Shown in pieces: positions 16,853-25,687 of a DNA stretch of 64,000 nucleotides. Positions within the stretch are counted from its first letter, which is position 1. Each line of letters begins with the position of its first letter. The translations under genes and the position numbers were made by a program. The notes under the pieces were generated by a model. It had not been told where the DNA came from and made no database searches. It worked only from the letters and a program-made list of their open reading frames with translations. The DNA is taken from positions 1 through 64,000 of the forward strand of contig BQMO01000023.1 of assembly GCA_022180725.1 (NCBI GenBank), given 5' to 3'. Source of the DNA: Phycisphaerae bacterium. Lineage in GTDB: Bacteria > Planctomycetota > Phycisphaerae > Phycisphaerales > UBA1924.

Positions 16853-18496
16853 ATGAACTCGGCCTTTGTGTGTTGTCTTACCGCCGCGCTGGCGTGCACG
16901 TCCGCCTCGGCCCAGCCGTCACCCGCCCCCGTGCACCCCGCGATTTCCGCCCGGTTCGCCGCCGGCGCGGATCGCCTCCCCGTCTGGGTCTTCCTCGCCG
17001 ACAAGGGCGTGGCCCCGGCCGCCCTCCCCGCGGCGCTCGCCAATGCGCAGGCCGCGATGAACCCGCGCACGCTCCAGCGTCGCCTGGCCCGCCGTACCGA
17101 CCCCGGGCTGGTCGACGAGCGCGACCTGCCCGTCCACTCGCCCTATCGCGACGCCATCGCCGCCACGGGCGCGACGATTCGCCAGGCCTCGCGCTGGGCC
17201 AACGCCATCAGCGTGCTCGTCACGCCCGACCAGGCCGCCGCCATCGCCGCCCTCCCCTGCGTCGCGCGCCTCGAACCCGTCCGCACCGGCCCGCGCACCC
17301 AGCCCATCGACTTCACTCCGACCCCCGCCGGCGGATACGCCAACCGCGACTTCTACGGCCCCGCCAGCCCCCAACTCGCCCAGATCAATCTGCAAGCCCT
17401 GCACACGCAGGGCTTCACCGGCGCGGGCGTCATCATCGGCATCCTCGACACCGGCTTTCATCGCGCCCACGACTCTTTCAATACGCCGGGCCACGCCGTT
17501 ACCGTCATCGCCGAGCACGACTTCATCAACAATGACAACAACGCCGGCATCGACCCCGGCGACCCCGGGGGGCAGCACTCCCACGGCACGCTCATCCTCG
17601 GGTGCATCGGCGCCTACCAGCCCAACGTGCTTGTCGGCGGAGCCTACAACGCCTCGTTCATTCTCTGCAAGACCGAGGACATCACCAGCGAAACGCCCAT
17701 CGAGGAAGACAACTACGTCGCGGGCCTGGAGTTCATCGAGGCTCACGGCGGGGACGTCGCCACCTCCTCGCTGGGCTACATCGACTGGTACACCCAGGCC
17801 GACCTCGACGGCCTGACCGCCGTCACCACCCTCGCCGTCAACGTCGCCACCGCCAACGGGCTGCACTGCTGCACCGCCGCCGGCAACGAGGGCCACGACG
17901 ACAACCCCGCCACCAGCAGCCTCATCGCCCCCGCCGACGCCCTCCGCGTCATCACCTGCGGCGCGGGCCGCATCGACGGCTCCACCTCCTCCTTCACCTC
18001 CTCCGGCCCCACCGCCGACGGGCGCGTGAAGCCCGAAGTCCTCGCGCGCGGCTCGGGCACGTACACCGTCCACCCCGACGACCTCGGCGCGCTCGTCCAG
18101 GCGAGCGGCACCTCGCTCTCCACGCCCCTCGTCGCCGCCGCGGTCGCCTGCATCGTTCAGGCCCACCCCACGTGGACGGTTGATCAACTCCGCGCCGCCC
18201 TTTTCGCCACCGCCTCCGACATGGTCGCCAACGGCCAGCCCGACCCGCTCTACATCCGCGGCTACGGGTTCGTCAACGCCGCCGACGCCGCCGCCTTTCA
18301 GCCGCCCTCGTGCGACCCCGACGTGAACTGCGACGGGGCCGCCAACGGCGTCGATGTCGAAGTCATGGAACTGGCCGTCGGGGGCGACCTCGCCGACTTC
18401 TGCCAGCCCGACGCCGACTTCAACGCCGACGGCGCGGTGAACGGCACCGACGTCGAAGCCGTTGAACTGGTCGTCGGCGGCCAGGCGTGCCCGTAA
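16853..18496 (+). CDS. Subtilisin-like S8 serine protease with C-terminal GC-type dockerin
   Basis: Signal peptide residues 1-21 (cut after TSASA) are followed by a prodomain-like region and the S8 catalytic domain. Catalytic residues are Asp199 (GILDTGF), His244 (HSHGT) and Ser421 (GTSLSTP); the oxyanion Asn lies in TAAGNEG. The last 60 residues hold two EF-hand-like loops, DVNCDGAANGVDVE and DADFNADGAVNGTDVE, with paired cysteines: a GC-type dockerin as seen on many Phycisphaerae exoproteins. It should act outside the cytoplasm, held by dockerin contacts. GGAG eight bases before ATG 16853 decides the start. The tail is almost identical to that of the protein at 20002. Confidence 0.92.
   Translation: MNSAFVCCLTAALACTSASAQPSPAPVHPAISARFAAGADRLPVWVFLADKGVAPAALPAALANAQAAMNPRTLQRRLARRTDPGLVDERDLPVHSPYRDAIAATGATIRQASRWANAISVLVTPDQAAAIAALPCVARLEPVRTGPRTQPIDFTPTPAGGYANRDFYGPASPQLAQINLQALHTQGFTGAGVIIGILDTGFHRAHDSFNTPGHAVTVIAEHDFINNDNNAGIDPGDPGGQHSHGTLILGCIGAYQPNVLVGGAYNASFILCKTEDITSETPIEEDNYVAGLEFIEAHGGDVATSSLGYIDWYTQADLDGLTAVTTLAVNVATANGLHCCTAAGNEGHDDNPATSSLIAPADALRVITCGAGRIDGSTSSFTSSGPTADGRVKPEVLARGSGTYTVHPDDLGALVQASGTSLSTPLVAAAVACIVQAHPTWTVDQLRAALFATASDMVANGQPDPLYIRGYGFVNAADAAAFQPPSCDPDVNCDGAANGVDVEVMELAVGGDLADFCQPDADFNADGAVNGTDVEAVELVVGGQACP
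18307..18496 (+). repeat. Dockerin-coding repeat, copy 1
   Basis: About 190 bases encoding the GC-type dockerin are nearly the same as 21573-21762. Most differences are synonymous, and only four residues differ over about 60. Confidence 0.85.
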
Positions 18497-18583
18497 CGCC
18501 CACCTCACAATATATGGGCAGGTGGTCGGCCACCACACGCACAATTCGTCAGCCTCGCCGGCCCCTTCCGTCGCTTTGTATGT

Positions 18584-18868
18584 GTGTTCGTGTCGTATCT
18601 CCTTGCCATCGTCGCCTCCATCGTCGGGTTGTTGAGTTCGCTCACCACCCTGGTGATGCTCATGGCCGGCATGGCCAACGCCAAGCCCGCCCACCTCCAG
18701 CAGGGCAAGATGATGATGTGGGGCATCGTGCTGATGCAGGCCATCGCGATCGCCGGCGCCGTCTGGCTCATGGTGAAGCACAAGCCCTGGTACGCGGCGG
18801 CCACGGGCATCTTCCCGCTCGCGGCGGTCGTCGTGCTGGTCATCGTTCTCGTGTGGATCGAGTGGTGA
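18584..18868 (+). CDS. Small three-helix membrane protein
   Basis: The 94-residue product has three hydrophobic segments: SYLLAIVASIVGLLSSLTTL with the following residues, MWGIVLMQAIAIAGAVWLMV, and AAVVVLVIVLVWIEW. I recognise no family. A GTG at 18590 is an equally good start. It lies 19 bases before the next gene and may be co-transcribed with it. Confidence 0.6.
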   Translation: MFVSYLLAIVASIVGLLSSLTTLVMLMAGMANAKPAHLQQGKMMMWGIVLMQAIAIAGAVWLMVKHKPWYAAATGIFPLAAVVVLVIVLVWIEW

Positions 18869-18887
18869 ACCCCCCGAAAGGACCCGC

Positions 18888-19823
18888 ATGGAGACCCGCC
18901 GCGCGACATTCCGAAACCGGCTCGCCGACCTCGACTTCACCATGAAGGTGCCGACGGGGTTTGTGGAAGCGGAACTCCCGCCCGAGGAGCACGATTTCGA
19001 CACGCCGCACGTGTGCGCCCCGCTGGCGTTGCTGTCGTCGCCCGTCGCGCTCGCCGTCATCACCGTCGCCGCGCGCCCGGGATACGCCGACGGCACCGTC
19101 CGCGACTGGCTCACGTACCTGTGTGCGCACCATGGCATCCGGCTGCTCAGCATCGGGCCGGCCTACGTCGGCGGGCAGCACAAGAACCACCCCGCCATCA
19201 TCGCCACCGCCCTGCAGGAGCAGAACGGCACCGAACTCGTCATGAGCCTGGTCGCCCTCGAGGACGGCGGGCGGCTGGTGACCGCGCACGCCATGTGCCC
19301 GCGCGAACTCGAACCCAGTTTCATGCGCGTCATGGAAACATGCCTGCACTCGCTCGAACTGCTCCGGCACAAGGGACCGACCGTCAACCCGGAGGACAAC
19401 GGCGGGAAGTACGACATCGAGTTCATCGCGCCCGAACCGCCCCCGACGCCGGAGAACGAGGCCGAGGTTGTTGCGCGGAAACGCGCCGCGGCCCGCGACG
19501 CGGCGCTCGCGCAGGCCGCGCCGCTCATCGCGCAGGACCGGTTCGACGACGCCGCGCGTCTGGTGTTCGCCGCCGACGACAGCGCCCAGGCCCGGGTCGC
19601 CCTCTCGGAGTTGTTCCTGGCGGCGCTGCGTGAGCAGGTGAAGCGCGACGGCAAGCGAAACCCGGCCTCGCCCCGGGCGCTCGAACTCTACCGGCGAACG
19701 CTGGCTTACCGCCTGAGCACGTACCCCGATCCGCACACGCAGGACGAGGCCGACCGTTACGAGAAGGGCATGGACGACGACCGCGCCGAGATCGCCGCGG
19801 TCCTGGGGTACACGCCGTCGTGA
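18888..19823 (+). CDS. Cytoplasmic protein of unknown function
   Basis: A strong ribosome site (GAAAGGA) lies five bases before the ATG. The first 160 residues look like one alpha/beta domain (PTGFVEAELPPEEHDFDTPH, then LLSSPVALAVITVAARPGY) with no signal peptide. The remainder is helical and may be a TPR-like or capping helix pair (AAPLIAQDRFDDAARLVFAA). The fold of the first part recalls proteins that handle secretion-system substrates, such as PsbP/DUF1795-like domains, but this is only an impression. Function unknown. Confidence 0.65.
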   Translation: METRRATFRNRLADLDFTMKVPTGFVEAELPPEEHDFDTPHVCAPLALLSSPVALAVITVAARPGYADGTVRDWLTYLCAHHGIRLLSIGPAYVGGQHKNHPAIIATALQEQNGTELVMSLVALEDGGRLVTAHAMCPRELEPSFMRVMETCLHSLELLRHKGPTVNPEDNGGKYDIEFIAPEPPPTPENEAEVVARKRAAARDAALAQAAPLIAQDRFDDAARLVFAADDSAQARVALSELFLAALREQVKRDGKRNPASPRALELYRRTLAYRLSTYPDPHTQDEADRYEKGMDDDRAEIAAVLGYTPS

Positions 19824-19965
19824 CGAGACGGCGGACCGTCGTTAATCTCGACCGCATCGCGGAACGACCTGGACTCCGAGGCCGTGGGAATCGCGGTCGG
19901 CGGATTCCAGTGCCTATAACGCTGTCATTTTACTGAATTTTCACTCGCCGACCCCCTCGCGATGT

Positions 19966-19973
19966 GGTATGGT
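19966..19973 (+). promoter_or_regulatory. Extended -10 (GGTATGGT) before the PPC/dockerin gene
   Basis: TGGTATGGT has the TG extension one base before the -10 hexamer TATGGT (19968-19973). A similar TGGCATGGT lies before the secreted protein at 15877. Confidence 0.45.
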
Positions 19974-20001
19974 GATGGATCCTCATTTCATGGAGAACTC
20001 G

Positions 20002-21762
20002 ATGCGGACCTCATGCTCGCGCCTGGTTGCCTTGGCCGTCGGTCTTGCCATTCCTGCCGCCGCGTTCGCTCAGCAGAACGTGTGTGCGAACGCCACGCTG
20101 ATCACGCCTGGCACGTACGCCGGAACGACCGTTGGCTCGACCAACGACGGCCAGTCCGGCTGCGGCTCGTCCAACACCAGCCCCGACGTCTGGTACAAGA
20201 TCATCCCCCCCACCGATCGTCGCCTCGTCATCACCACCTGCGGCGGGGCCGGGTGGGACACCGTCCTCGCGATCCACTCCGGGTGCCCGGGCACGACGTC
20301 CAACGTTCTGGCCTGCAACGACGACTCGTGCGGCCTGCAATCCTCCACCGCCGCGAACGTCACCGGCGGGCAGACCTACCTCATCCGCGTCGCCGGGTAT
20401 AACGGCGCGACCGGGGCCTTTACCCTCACCGTGACGCTCGAAGACCCGCCGCCCCCGCCCACCAATGGGCCGGACGTCACCGTCCACAACCTCATCGACA
20501 TGGCCTACTACGGCAACCTGGGCGGCATCAACGCCTACGCCATCGGCACCGACGCCTGCAACGTGGGCGACGCGCCCGTCGCCTGGTACAACGGCACCCC
20601 CTTCCACCCCGTCATCGCCCAGAACATGTACCGCCTCAAGAACGGCCGCTTCGAGCAGATCGGCCTCTCCTTCCTCAAGCACGGCTTCTCCTCCACGAAC
20701 TCGCCCGGGTGCGGCACCTGCATCTCACCCCCCGACGGCGGGCAGCAGCTCGGCATCGCCTGCACCGACGCCTACGGCTCGGGCCTCAACGGCTCGCAGG
20801 GCAACCTCGGCCCGCGCTCCGAAGTCAACGCCACCAACGGCGTCTATCAGTGGCCTTTCGGCGGGGCGGCCTACTCGGGCGCCATCGCCCGCCGCCTCCA
20901 GGTTCTTCAGGACGACGTCAACCCCGCCCTCAACGCCGGCGCCCTCTACTTCGCCGAGTGCCAGTACGTCACGCAGGACGACGCCCAGTGGAACAACGGC
21001 CTGAACAACAACACCTGGCGACGCATCACCATCGCCAGCACCACGGCCACGCCGGCCTTCGCGGGCGCCTCGGTCGTCCAGCAGGCCGCCATCAACGCCT
21101 GGGCCGCCAACGACGCGTCCGTGACGCTCGTGAACGCCGACTACCTCGACAACAACATTGTGTCGCGGTTCATCGTCGGGTCGAAGGTCACCAGCAACGG
21201 CAACGGGACGTGGACCTACGAGTACGCCATCCAGAACATCAACGCCCACCGTTCCGCCGGCTCGGTCGCCGTCTCCGTGCCCCAGGCCGTCAGCGTGTCC
21301 GACGTCGGCTTCCACGACGTCTTTTACCACTCGGGCGAGCCGTACGCCGGCACCGACTGGCCCTGGACCAAGTCCGGCAACACGCTGACCTGGGCCACGC
21401 AAACCTTTGCCCAGAACCAGAACGCCAACGCGCTGCGCTGGAGCACGCTTTATAACTACCGCTTCACCGCCAATCAGCCGCCCGTCGCCGGCACGATGAC
21501 CATCGGCCTGTTCCGCCCCGGTACGCCCGATTCCGTCACCGTCGCCGTGCCCACGCCCGCCACGCCCCCGCCCTCGTGCGACCCGGACGTGAACTGCGAC
21601 GGCGCCGCCAACGGCGTGGATGTCGAAGTCATGGAACTCGCCGTCGGGGGCGACCTCAGCGACTTCTGCCAGCCCGACGCGGACTTCAACGGCGACGGCG
21701 CGGTCAACGGGACCGACGTCGAGGCTGTCGAACTCGTCGTCGGTGGCGAGCCTTGCCCGTAA
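20002..21762 (+). CDS. Secreted protein with PPC-like domain and C-terminal GC-type dockerin
   Basis: Signal peptide residues 1-23 (AIPAAAFA) lead into a PPC-like beta domain of about 120 residues (SPDVWYKIIPP and FTLTVTLED), a Pro linker, and a central region of about 370 residues rich in Asn, Tyr, Trp and Gly with no motif I recognise. The final 60 residues are a two-loop dockerin, DVNCDGAANGVDVE and DADFNGDGAVNGTDVE. The protein is probably an extracellular or surface product retained by the same partner as the subtilase at 16853. ATG 20002 has GGAG six bases upstream; in-frame ATGs at 19969 and 19990 are less likely. A good terminator follows. Confidence 0.85.
   Translation: MRTSCSRLVALAVGLAIPAAAFAQQNVCANATLITPGTYAGTTVGSTNDGQSGCGSSNTSPDVWYKIIPPTDRRLVITTCGGAGWDTVLAIHSGCPGTTSNVLACNDDSCGLQSSTAANVTGGQTYLIRVAGYNGATGAFTLTVTLEDPPPPPTNGPDVTVHNLIDMAYYGNLGGINAYAIGTDACNVGDAPVAWYNGTPFHPVIAQNMYRLKNGRFEQIGLSFLKHGFSSTNSPGCGTCISPPDGGQQLGIACTDAYGSGLNGSQGNLGPRSEVNATNGVYQWPFGGAAYSGAIARRLQVLQDDVNPALNAGALYFAECQYVTQDDAQWNNGLNNNTWRRITIASTTATPAFAGASVVQQAAINAWAANDASVTLVNADYLDNNIVSRFIVGSKVTSNGNGTWTYEYAIQNINAHRSAGSVAVSVPQAVSVSDVGFHDVFYHSGEPYAGTDWPWTKSGNTLTWATQTFAQNQNANALRWSTLYNYRFTANQPPVAGTMTIGLFRPGTPDSVTVAVPTPATPPPSCDPDVNCDGAANGVDVEVMELAVGGDLSDFCQPDADFNGDGAVNGTDVEAVELVVGGEPCP
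21573..21762 (+). repeat. Dockerin-coding repeat, copy 2
   Basis: This is the second copy of the dockerin-coding segment at 18307-18496, in direct orientation and 3.3 kb downstream. Confidence 0.85.
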
Positions 21763-21799
21763 CGGCGTCGCGCGCGGGCTCGCAGGTCTGAATCACACA

Positions 21800-21831
21800 C
21801 CCTCGGTGGCCTTGGCTCCCGAGGGTTTTTT
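21800..21831 (+). terminator. Rho-independent terminator
   Basis: CCCTCGG pairs with CCGAGGG over a 12-base loop and is followed by TTTTTT, 38 bases after the dockerin-protein stop. Confidence 0.85.
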
Positions 21832-21980
21832 GCGCGCAGATGGATCATTCAGCCGCCGCGCAGCTTGGCAACCGCTCTCCGGCGATGCATCCGCACGCCT
21901 TGTCCATCGACAGTGTGTTCACGAAGCCGGCGCGAATCCGTCGCGTTTGCACGCGTACAGTGGCAATTCACCCGGCCAAG

Positions 21981-22053
<73 letters not shown>

Positions 22054-22232
22054 GTGGGCCACACGTTAGACCGCTCATCGCGGCCCGTCCACCGGTGGCC
22101 CCGTCGGTTCATCGAGCCCGCGGTCGCGAGGTGACGCCCTGCTCGCCCACACACCCGCGTTGGGCTTCGCATGCCCGCTCGCCCTTGAATGGGATCGGTT
22201 CGCGATCGCGAGATACACGGCGAAGTGCTCGG

Positions 22233-22261
22233 TTGCCGCACGAGGACCCTCGGCCTAAAGT
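22233..22261 (+). promoter_or_regulatory. Promoter for rpmF-plsX-fabH
   Basis: TTGCCG (22233-22238) and TAAAGT (22256-22261) are 17 bases apart, about 80 bases before the rpmF ribosome site. The rest of the 22054-22348 gap shows nothing else. Confidence 0.6.
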
Positions 22262-22348
22262 CTCGGCCCAGGGTCCCGAGCCTGTTCGGGATGTTGCCGG
22301 GGTCAGCGTCGCATTCAGGCGGGCCTGCCCGCAAGCCGGAGCAGAATC

Positions 22349-22549
22349 ATGCTTCCTCCACAACGAGTCAGTTACGGCCGGTCCCGTCGTCGTCGTTCGC
22401 ACCACGCGCTCGAACCGATCAATCTGTGCACCTGTCCCCTCACCGGCCTGCCCAAGAAGTCGCACCGGGCCTGCAAGGAATCCGGGTACGTCCGCGCCGG
22501 GCTGCAGATCAAGGTTCCCAAACTCGGCATTGGCGTTCCCAAAGCCTGA
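22349..22549 (+). CDS. rpmF: 50S ribosomal protein L32
   Basis: The 66 residues contain the L32 core RRRRSHHALEPINLCTCPLT and PKKSHRACKESGYV, matching the family's RRxH-A-L...C..C....HR.C...GY pattern. The zinc site is incomplete: of the four cysteines of the usual CPxC...CxxCGYY form, the second is displaced and the fourth is Ser, so zinc binding is doubtful. GGAG lies seven bases before ATG. The order rpmF-plsX-fabH is a classic ribosome/lipid operon. A Lys/Ile/Val-rich tail of about 15 residues follows the core. Confidence 0.88.
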   Translation: MLPPQRVSYGRSRRRRSHHALEPINLCTCPLTGLPKKSHRACKESGYVRAGLQIKVPKLGIGVPKA

Positions 22550-22689
22550 GTTCATCGGCGGCCTGACGGCTCGATCAACCGACACCACGCCGTCCGCAGG
22601 GTTTGTACCATACACCCCAAGAATCTCCGCGCCAGCAGGGAGGTCCAACCGGGGGTGCGCGGCCGGGCAGCATGAGGCGGTGTTGAAGC

Positions 22690-23811
22690 ATGGGTTTGGA
22701 TGACGTCAAGTCGGCGCCTTCCACCACCGGACCCGTCCGGGTCGGCGTGGACATCATGGGGGGCGACCACGCCCCGGACGCGATTCTCAAGGGCTGTGTC
22801 ATGGCTCTTGACGACCTTCCGCCGGGCGATCAACTCGTCCTGGTCGGCAAGGGACGCGTCATCCGCGACTACCTCGATGAACGCGGCGTGCGCTTCGATG
22901 ACCCCCGACTGGAGATCGTCGACGCGGAGCAGGTGATCGACATGGGCGAGTCGGCCTCGCTGGGCGTTCGACGAAAGACCGACTCGTCGATCGTGAAGAT
23001 GCACCAGATGGGAGCCAAGGACCACCCCCGTCGGTGCGACGTGGTGCTCAGCGCGGGGAACACGGGCGCGTGCGTGGCCGCGGCGACGCTGTTCATGCGT
23101 CGGCTGCCCAATGTCATGCGTCCGGGCATCGCCGTCACGGTCCCGGCGTTCCACGGACCGGTCGTGCTGACCGATGCCGGGGCGAACCCCGAACCCAAGC
23201 CCGAGCATCTCTGGCAGTATGGGCTGATGGCCGACGTGCTCGCACGCCGGGTGCTGAACAACCCGAATCCGCGCGTGGCGCTCATGAACATCGGGAGTGA
23301 AGAGGCCAAGGGCACGGGCCTCATCAAGCAGACCCGCGATCTGCTCAAGGCCACGCCCGGGCTGAACTACATCGGGTACATCGAGGGCCGCGACTTCTTC
23401 GACGGCGCGGCCGACGTGGTGGTAACCGACGGGCTGGTGGGCAACACGCTGCTGAAGGCCGCCGAGGGCATGGCCAAGAGCCTGTTCAAGGCCATCGCCG
23501 CCGAACTCCTCGAGTTCGACCCCACGCTCGTGCCCAAGTTCGAGCCGGTCGTGAAGCGGATCTACGCGAAGAACGATTATCACGAGCACGGCGGGGCGCC
23601 GCTGCTGGGCATCAACGGGGCGTGCTTCATCGCGCACGGCTCGAGCGAGGCCCGCACGATCCGCGCGGCGATCCGCAACTGCCGGACGTTCGTCCGCGCG
23701 GGCGTCAACGAGGCCATTATCAAGCGCATCGCCGAGGTCGAGGCCCACAACGTGCCCGAACTGGTCCGCCAGGCCAACGGCGAGGCCGCCGACGAGGGCG
23801 TGCGCGTATGA
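22690..23811 (+). CDS. plsX: Phosphate acyltransferase PlsX
   Basis: PlsX converts acyl-ACP to acyl-phosphate, the donor for the first acylation of glycerol-3-phosphate. The protein begins with VRVGVDIMGGDHAPDAILKG and shows VIDMGESAS, VVLSAGNTGACVAAA, LMNIGSEEAKGTGL, VVTDGLVGNTLLKAAEG and YHEHGGAPLLGINGACFIAHG, all PlsX hallmarks. Length 373 is slightly longer than usual at the N terminus. A GAGGCGG site precedes the ATG. Its stop overlaps the fabH start (ATGA). Confidence 0.97.
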   Translation: MGLDDVKSAPSTTGPVRVGVDIMGGDHAPDAILKGCVMALDDLPPGDQLVLVGKGRVIRDYLDERGVRFDDPRLEIVDAEQVIDMGESASLGVRRKTDSSIVKMHQMGAKDHPRRCDVVLSAGNTGACVAAATLFMRRLPNVMRPGIAVTVPAFHGPVVLTDAGANPEPKPEHLWQYGLMADVLARRVLNNPNPRVALMNIGSEEAKGTGLIKQTRDLLKATPGLNYIGYIEGRDFFDGAADVVVTDGLVGNTLLKAAEGMAKSLFKAIAAELLEFDPTLVPKFEPVVKRIYAKNDYHEHGGAPLLGINGACFIAHGSSEARTIRAAIRNCRTFVRAGVNEAIIKRIAEVEAHNVPELVRQANGEAADEGVRV

Positions 23812-24824
23812 CCGCGCCGGGCCGGGCCTCCCGCGGGGTGCGCATCGCCGGCACCGGGTCGTATCTGCCCGAGCAGCGGCTGACCAACGCCGATCTCGTC
23901 GCGATGATGGACACCACCGATGAGTGGATCGTCCAGCGTACGGGCATCCGCGAGCGGCGCCGCGCCCGGATCGATCAAGGGGAGTCCGTGTCGGTCCTCG
24001 CGGCCCATGCCCTGCGCCAGGCCCTCGACGCCGCGCATCTTCGGCCCGACGATCTCGATCTCATCATCGGCGCCACGATGACGCCGGAGATGGAGTGTCC
24101 GACCTGCGCCTGCCTGGTCGCCGAGGCCGTCGGCGCTTCGCGGGCCGGCGCGTTCGACCTGAACGCCGCGTGCTCCGGGTTCGTGTTCGGGCTCAATGTC
24201 GCGCACGACCTGATTCGCGGCGGGGCGTACAACACCATCGCGCTGCTCGGCGCCGACACCCTGACGCGGCACATGAACTACTCCACCGCCGGCCGCGGCA
24301 CCGCCATCATCTTCGGCGACGGCGCCGGCGCCGCCATTCTCCGCGCCACCGACGACCCCGCGCTGGGCATTCTCGCGCAGTCCATTCACGCCAGCGGCCC
24401 GGGCTGGAAGGACATCTACATCCCCCACCGCCCGACCGACTTCCCTTCGGGCACACCCCCCGACGCCAATGCCTGCGGGTACGTCTCCATGAACGGGTCG
24501 AGCGTCTTCAAGTTCGCGGTCGGCACCTTTCCCAAACTCATCGAGGAAACGCTCCACAAGGCCAACCTCGGCCCCGCCGACATTGACCTTTATATCTGCC
24601 ATCAATCCAACGCCCGCATCCTCACCGCCGCCCGCGAGAAGTTCGGCCTTCCGGAATCCAAGTTGCACATCAATATCGATCGCGTCGGGAACACCGTCGG
24701 CGCTTCGGTGCCGATCTGCCTCGATGAACTTGTCCGCGACGGACGCGTACACCCGGGCATGAAGGTCATGTTCCTGGCTTTCGGCGGCGGACTCACCTGG
24801 GGCAGCAGCCTTTGGCAACTTTGA
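23808..24824 (+). CDS. fabH: Beta-ketoacyl-ACP synthase III
   Basis: FabH condenses acetyl-CoA with malonyl-ACP to start fatty-acid chains. The catalytic triad is visible: Cys122 in DLNAACSGF, His265 in CHQSNARI and Asn295 in RVGNTVGASVP. The N terminus VRIAGTGSYLPEQRLTNADL and DEWIVQRTGIRERR are typical. At 338 residues it is close to the standard length. Start at ATG 23808 overlaps the plsX stop by four bases, so the two are coupled. The downstream fatty-acid enzymes acpP and fabF are in a separate unit at 43.3 kb. Confidence 0.97.
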   Translation: MTAPGRASRGVRIAGTGSYLPEQRLTNADLVAMMDTTDEWIVQRTGIRERRRARIDQGESVSVLAAHALRQALDAAHLRPDDLDLIIGATMTPEMECPTCACLVAEAVGASRAGAFDLNAACSGFVFGLNVAHDLIRGGAYNTIALLGADTLTRHMNYSTAGRGTAIIFGDGAGAAILRATDDPALGILAQSIHASGPGWKDIYIPHRPTDFPSGTPPDANACGYVSMNGSSVFKFAVGTFPKLIEETLHKANLGPADIDLYICHQSNARILTAAREKFGLPESKLHINIDRVGNTVGASVPICLDELVRDGRVHPGMKVMFLAFGGGLTWGSSLWQL

Positions 24825-24840
24825 CCAGCCGCTGGTTCAT

Positions 24841-24870
24841 TTGACATATTCATTCTGGTTCTGGTAGGAT
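24841..24870 (+). promoter_or_regulatory. Sigma-70-type promoter for the HTH gene
   Basis: TTGACA (24841-24846) and TAGGAT (24865-24870) are 18 bases apart, the best consensus promoter in the window. Confidence 0.7.
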
Positions 24871-24928
24871 TCCGTATACGTTTCGGACGGTCATCGCACG
24901 TTCATACGGGAATCGTTCGGAGAACGCC

Positions 24929-25393
24929 ATGGAAGAGTCGATGCTTCACCAGCGGTTGCGAGGCGCGGTTGGCCGGCGGAGTTACCGCGAACTCGCCGAC
25001 ATGACGCACACGCACCCCGAAACTGTTCGACGCTACCTCCTCGGACACACGCCCAGCGTGGAGTTTCTGACCCATCTGAGCCATGGACTGAACCTCAACG
25101 GCGAATGGCTCCTCACCGGGCGCGGGCCGATGAACGCCTCCGACGTGCGGCCGCAGGCCTTGCGTGAGGCCAATCCGTCCGAACTGCTCAACGCTGTCGC
25201 CGCCACGCTCGAGCGATTGATCCAGCGGGTCGAGCGTCTTGAACTCTTCGTCCAGACGATGGAGGTTCGCCTGCGAGCCCGCGAGGGCGGGCTACCCTCC
25301 TCGGATGGGCCGTCCGCCGCTGCACAAGCCCCCGCGAAAGTCGCCCGTATTGCCGATGCCATCCCAAGGCGATCATCTCCGGATGCTCGTTGA
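24929..25393 (+). CDS. XRE-like helix-turn-helix DNA-binding protein
   Basis: Residues 5-65 form a compact helical domain with a helix-turn-helix (YRELADMTHTHPETVRRYLL) and the phage-repressor-like end FLTHLSHGLNLNGEWLLTGR. The remaining 90 residues include a short coiled coil (ATLERLIQRVERLELFVQTM), likely for dimerisation, and a disordered tail. GGAGAACGCC precedes the ATG. The promoter upstream is strong. Its 3' end overlaps the next gene by 89 bases in another frame. Target genes are unknown; autoregulation is plausible. Confidence 0.8.
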   Translation: MEESMLHQRLRGAVGRRSYRELADMTHTHPETVRRYLLGHTPSVEFLTHLSHGLNLNGEWLLTGRGPMNASDVRPQALREANPSELLNAVAATLERLIQRVERLELFVQTMEVRLRAREGGLPSSDGPSAAAQAPAKVARIADAIPRRSSPDAR

Positions 25394-25667
25394 GTTGCTC
25401 GAACCGGCGGGGCCTGAACTCGCCCGGCGCTGGCTCGCGGCCCTGCTCACGGTCGATCGCGCAGCCCGCGCGTCATTGGTCGCGGAGATCGAGCGCCGCG
25501 TGGCGGAGGCGTACCCGCCGCCCGAGGGTCTGCCCGCGGAGGTCACCGTTCACCACCCACCCGTCCAACGCGATGGCTATATCGAAGAAGTCACGACGAC
25601 GTACGTCGTGGGGGAACGAAAGCCGGCGAAGCGCTCGACACGACCGCGCAAATCCAAGGGCGCCTGA
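25305..25667 (+). CDS. Small protein of unknown function overlapping the HTH gene
   Basis: The 120 residues have a basic N terminus, a central helical part (LVELLEPAGPELARRWLAAL, then VAEIERRVAEAY) and a Lys/Arg-rich C terminus. TACCCT ends six bases before ATG 25305, the same leaderless spacing as at prmC, which supports this start even though it lies inside the preceding gene. Initiation at ATG 25356 or ATG 25383, next to the HTH stop, is the alternative. No family recognised. Confidence 0.55.
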   Translation: MGRPPLHKPPRKSPVLPMPSQGDHLRMLVELLEPAGPELARRWLAALLTVDRAARASLVAEIERRVAEAYPPPEGLPAEVTVHHPPVQRDGYIEEVTTTYVVGERKPAKRSTRPRKSKGA

Positions 25668-25687
25668 TCGGCGTAGAGTGGCCGAGG

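Noticed and set aside
18500-18535. Hairpin after the subtilase stop as a terminator
   Set aside because: The CCACCT/AGGTGG stem is only six pairs with a 14-base loop and no T tract, too weak to call.
16919-19153. A 744-residue minus-strand frame opposite the subtilase
   Set aside because: It is Gly/Val/Asp-rich low complexity, while the plus strand has an intact catalytic triad, signal peptide and dockerin.
18307-21762. The two dockerin repeats as ends of a mobile element
   Set aside because: There is no transposase, no target duplication, and both copies are in-frame protein domains in the same orientation.
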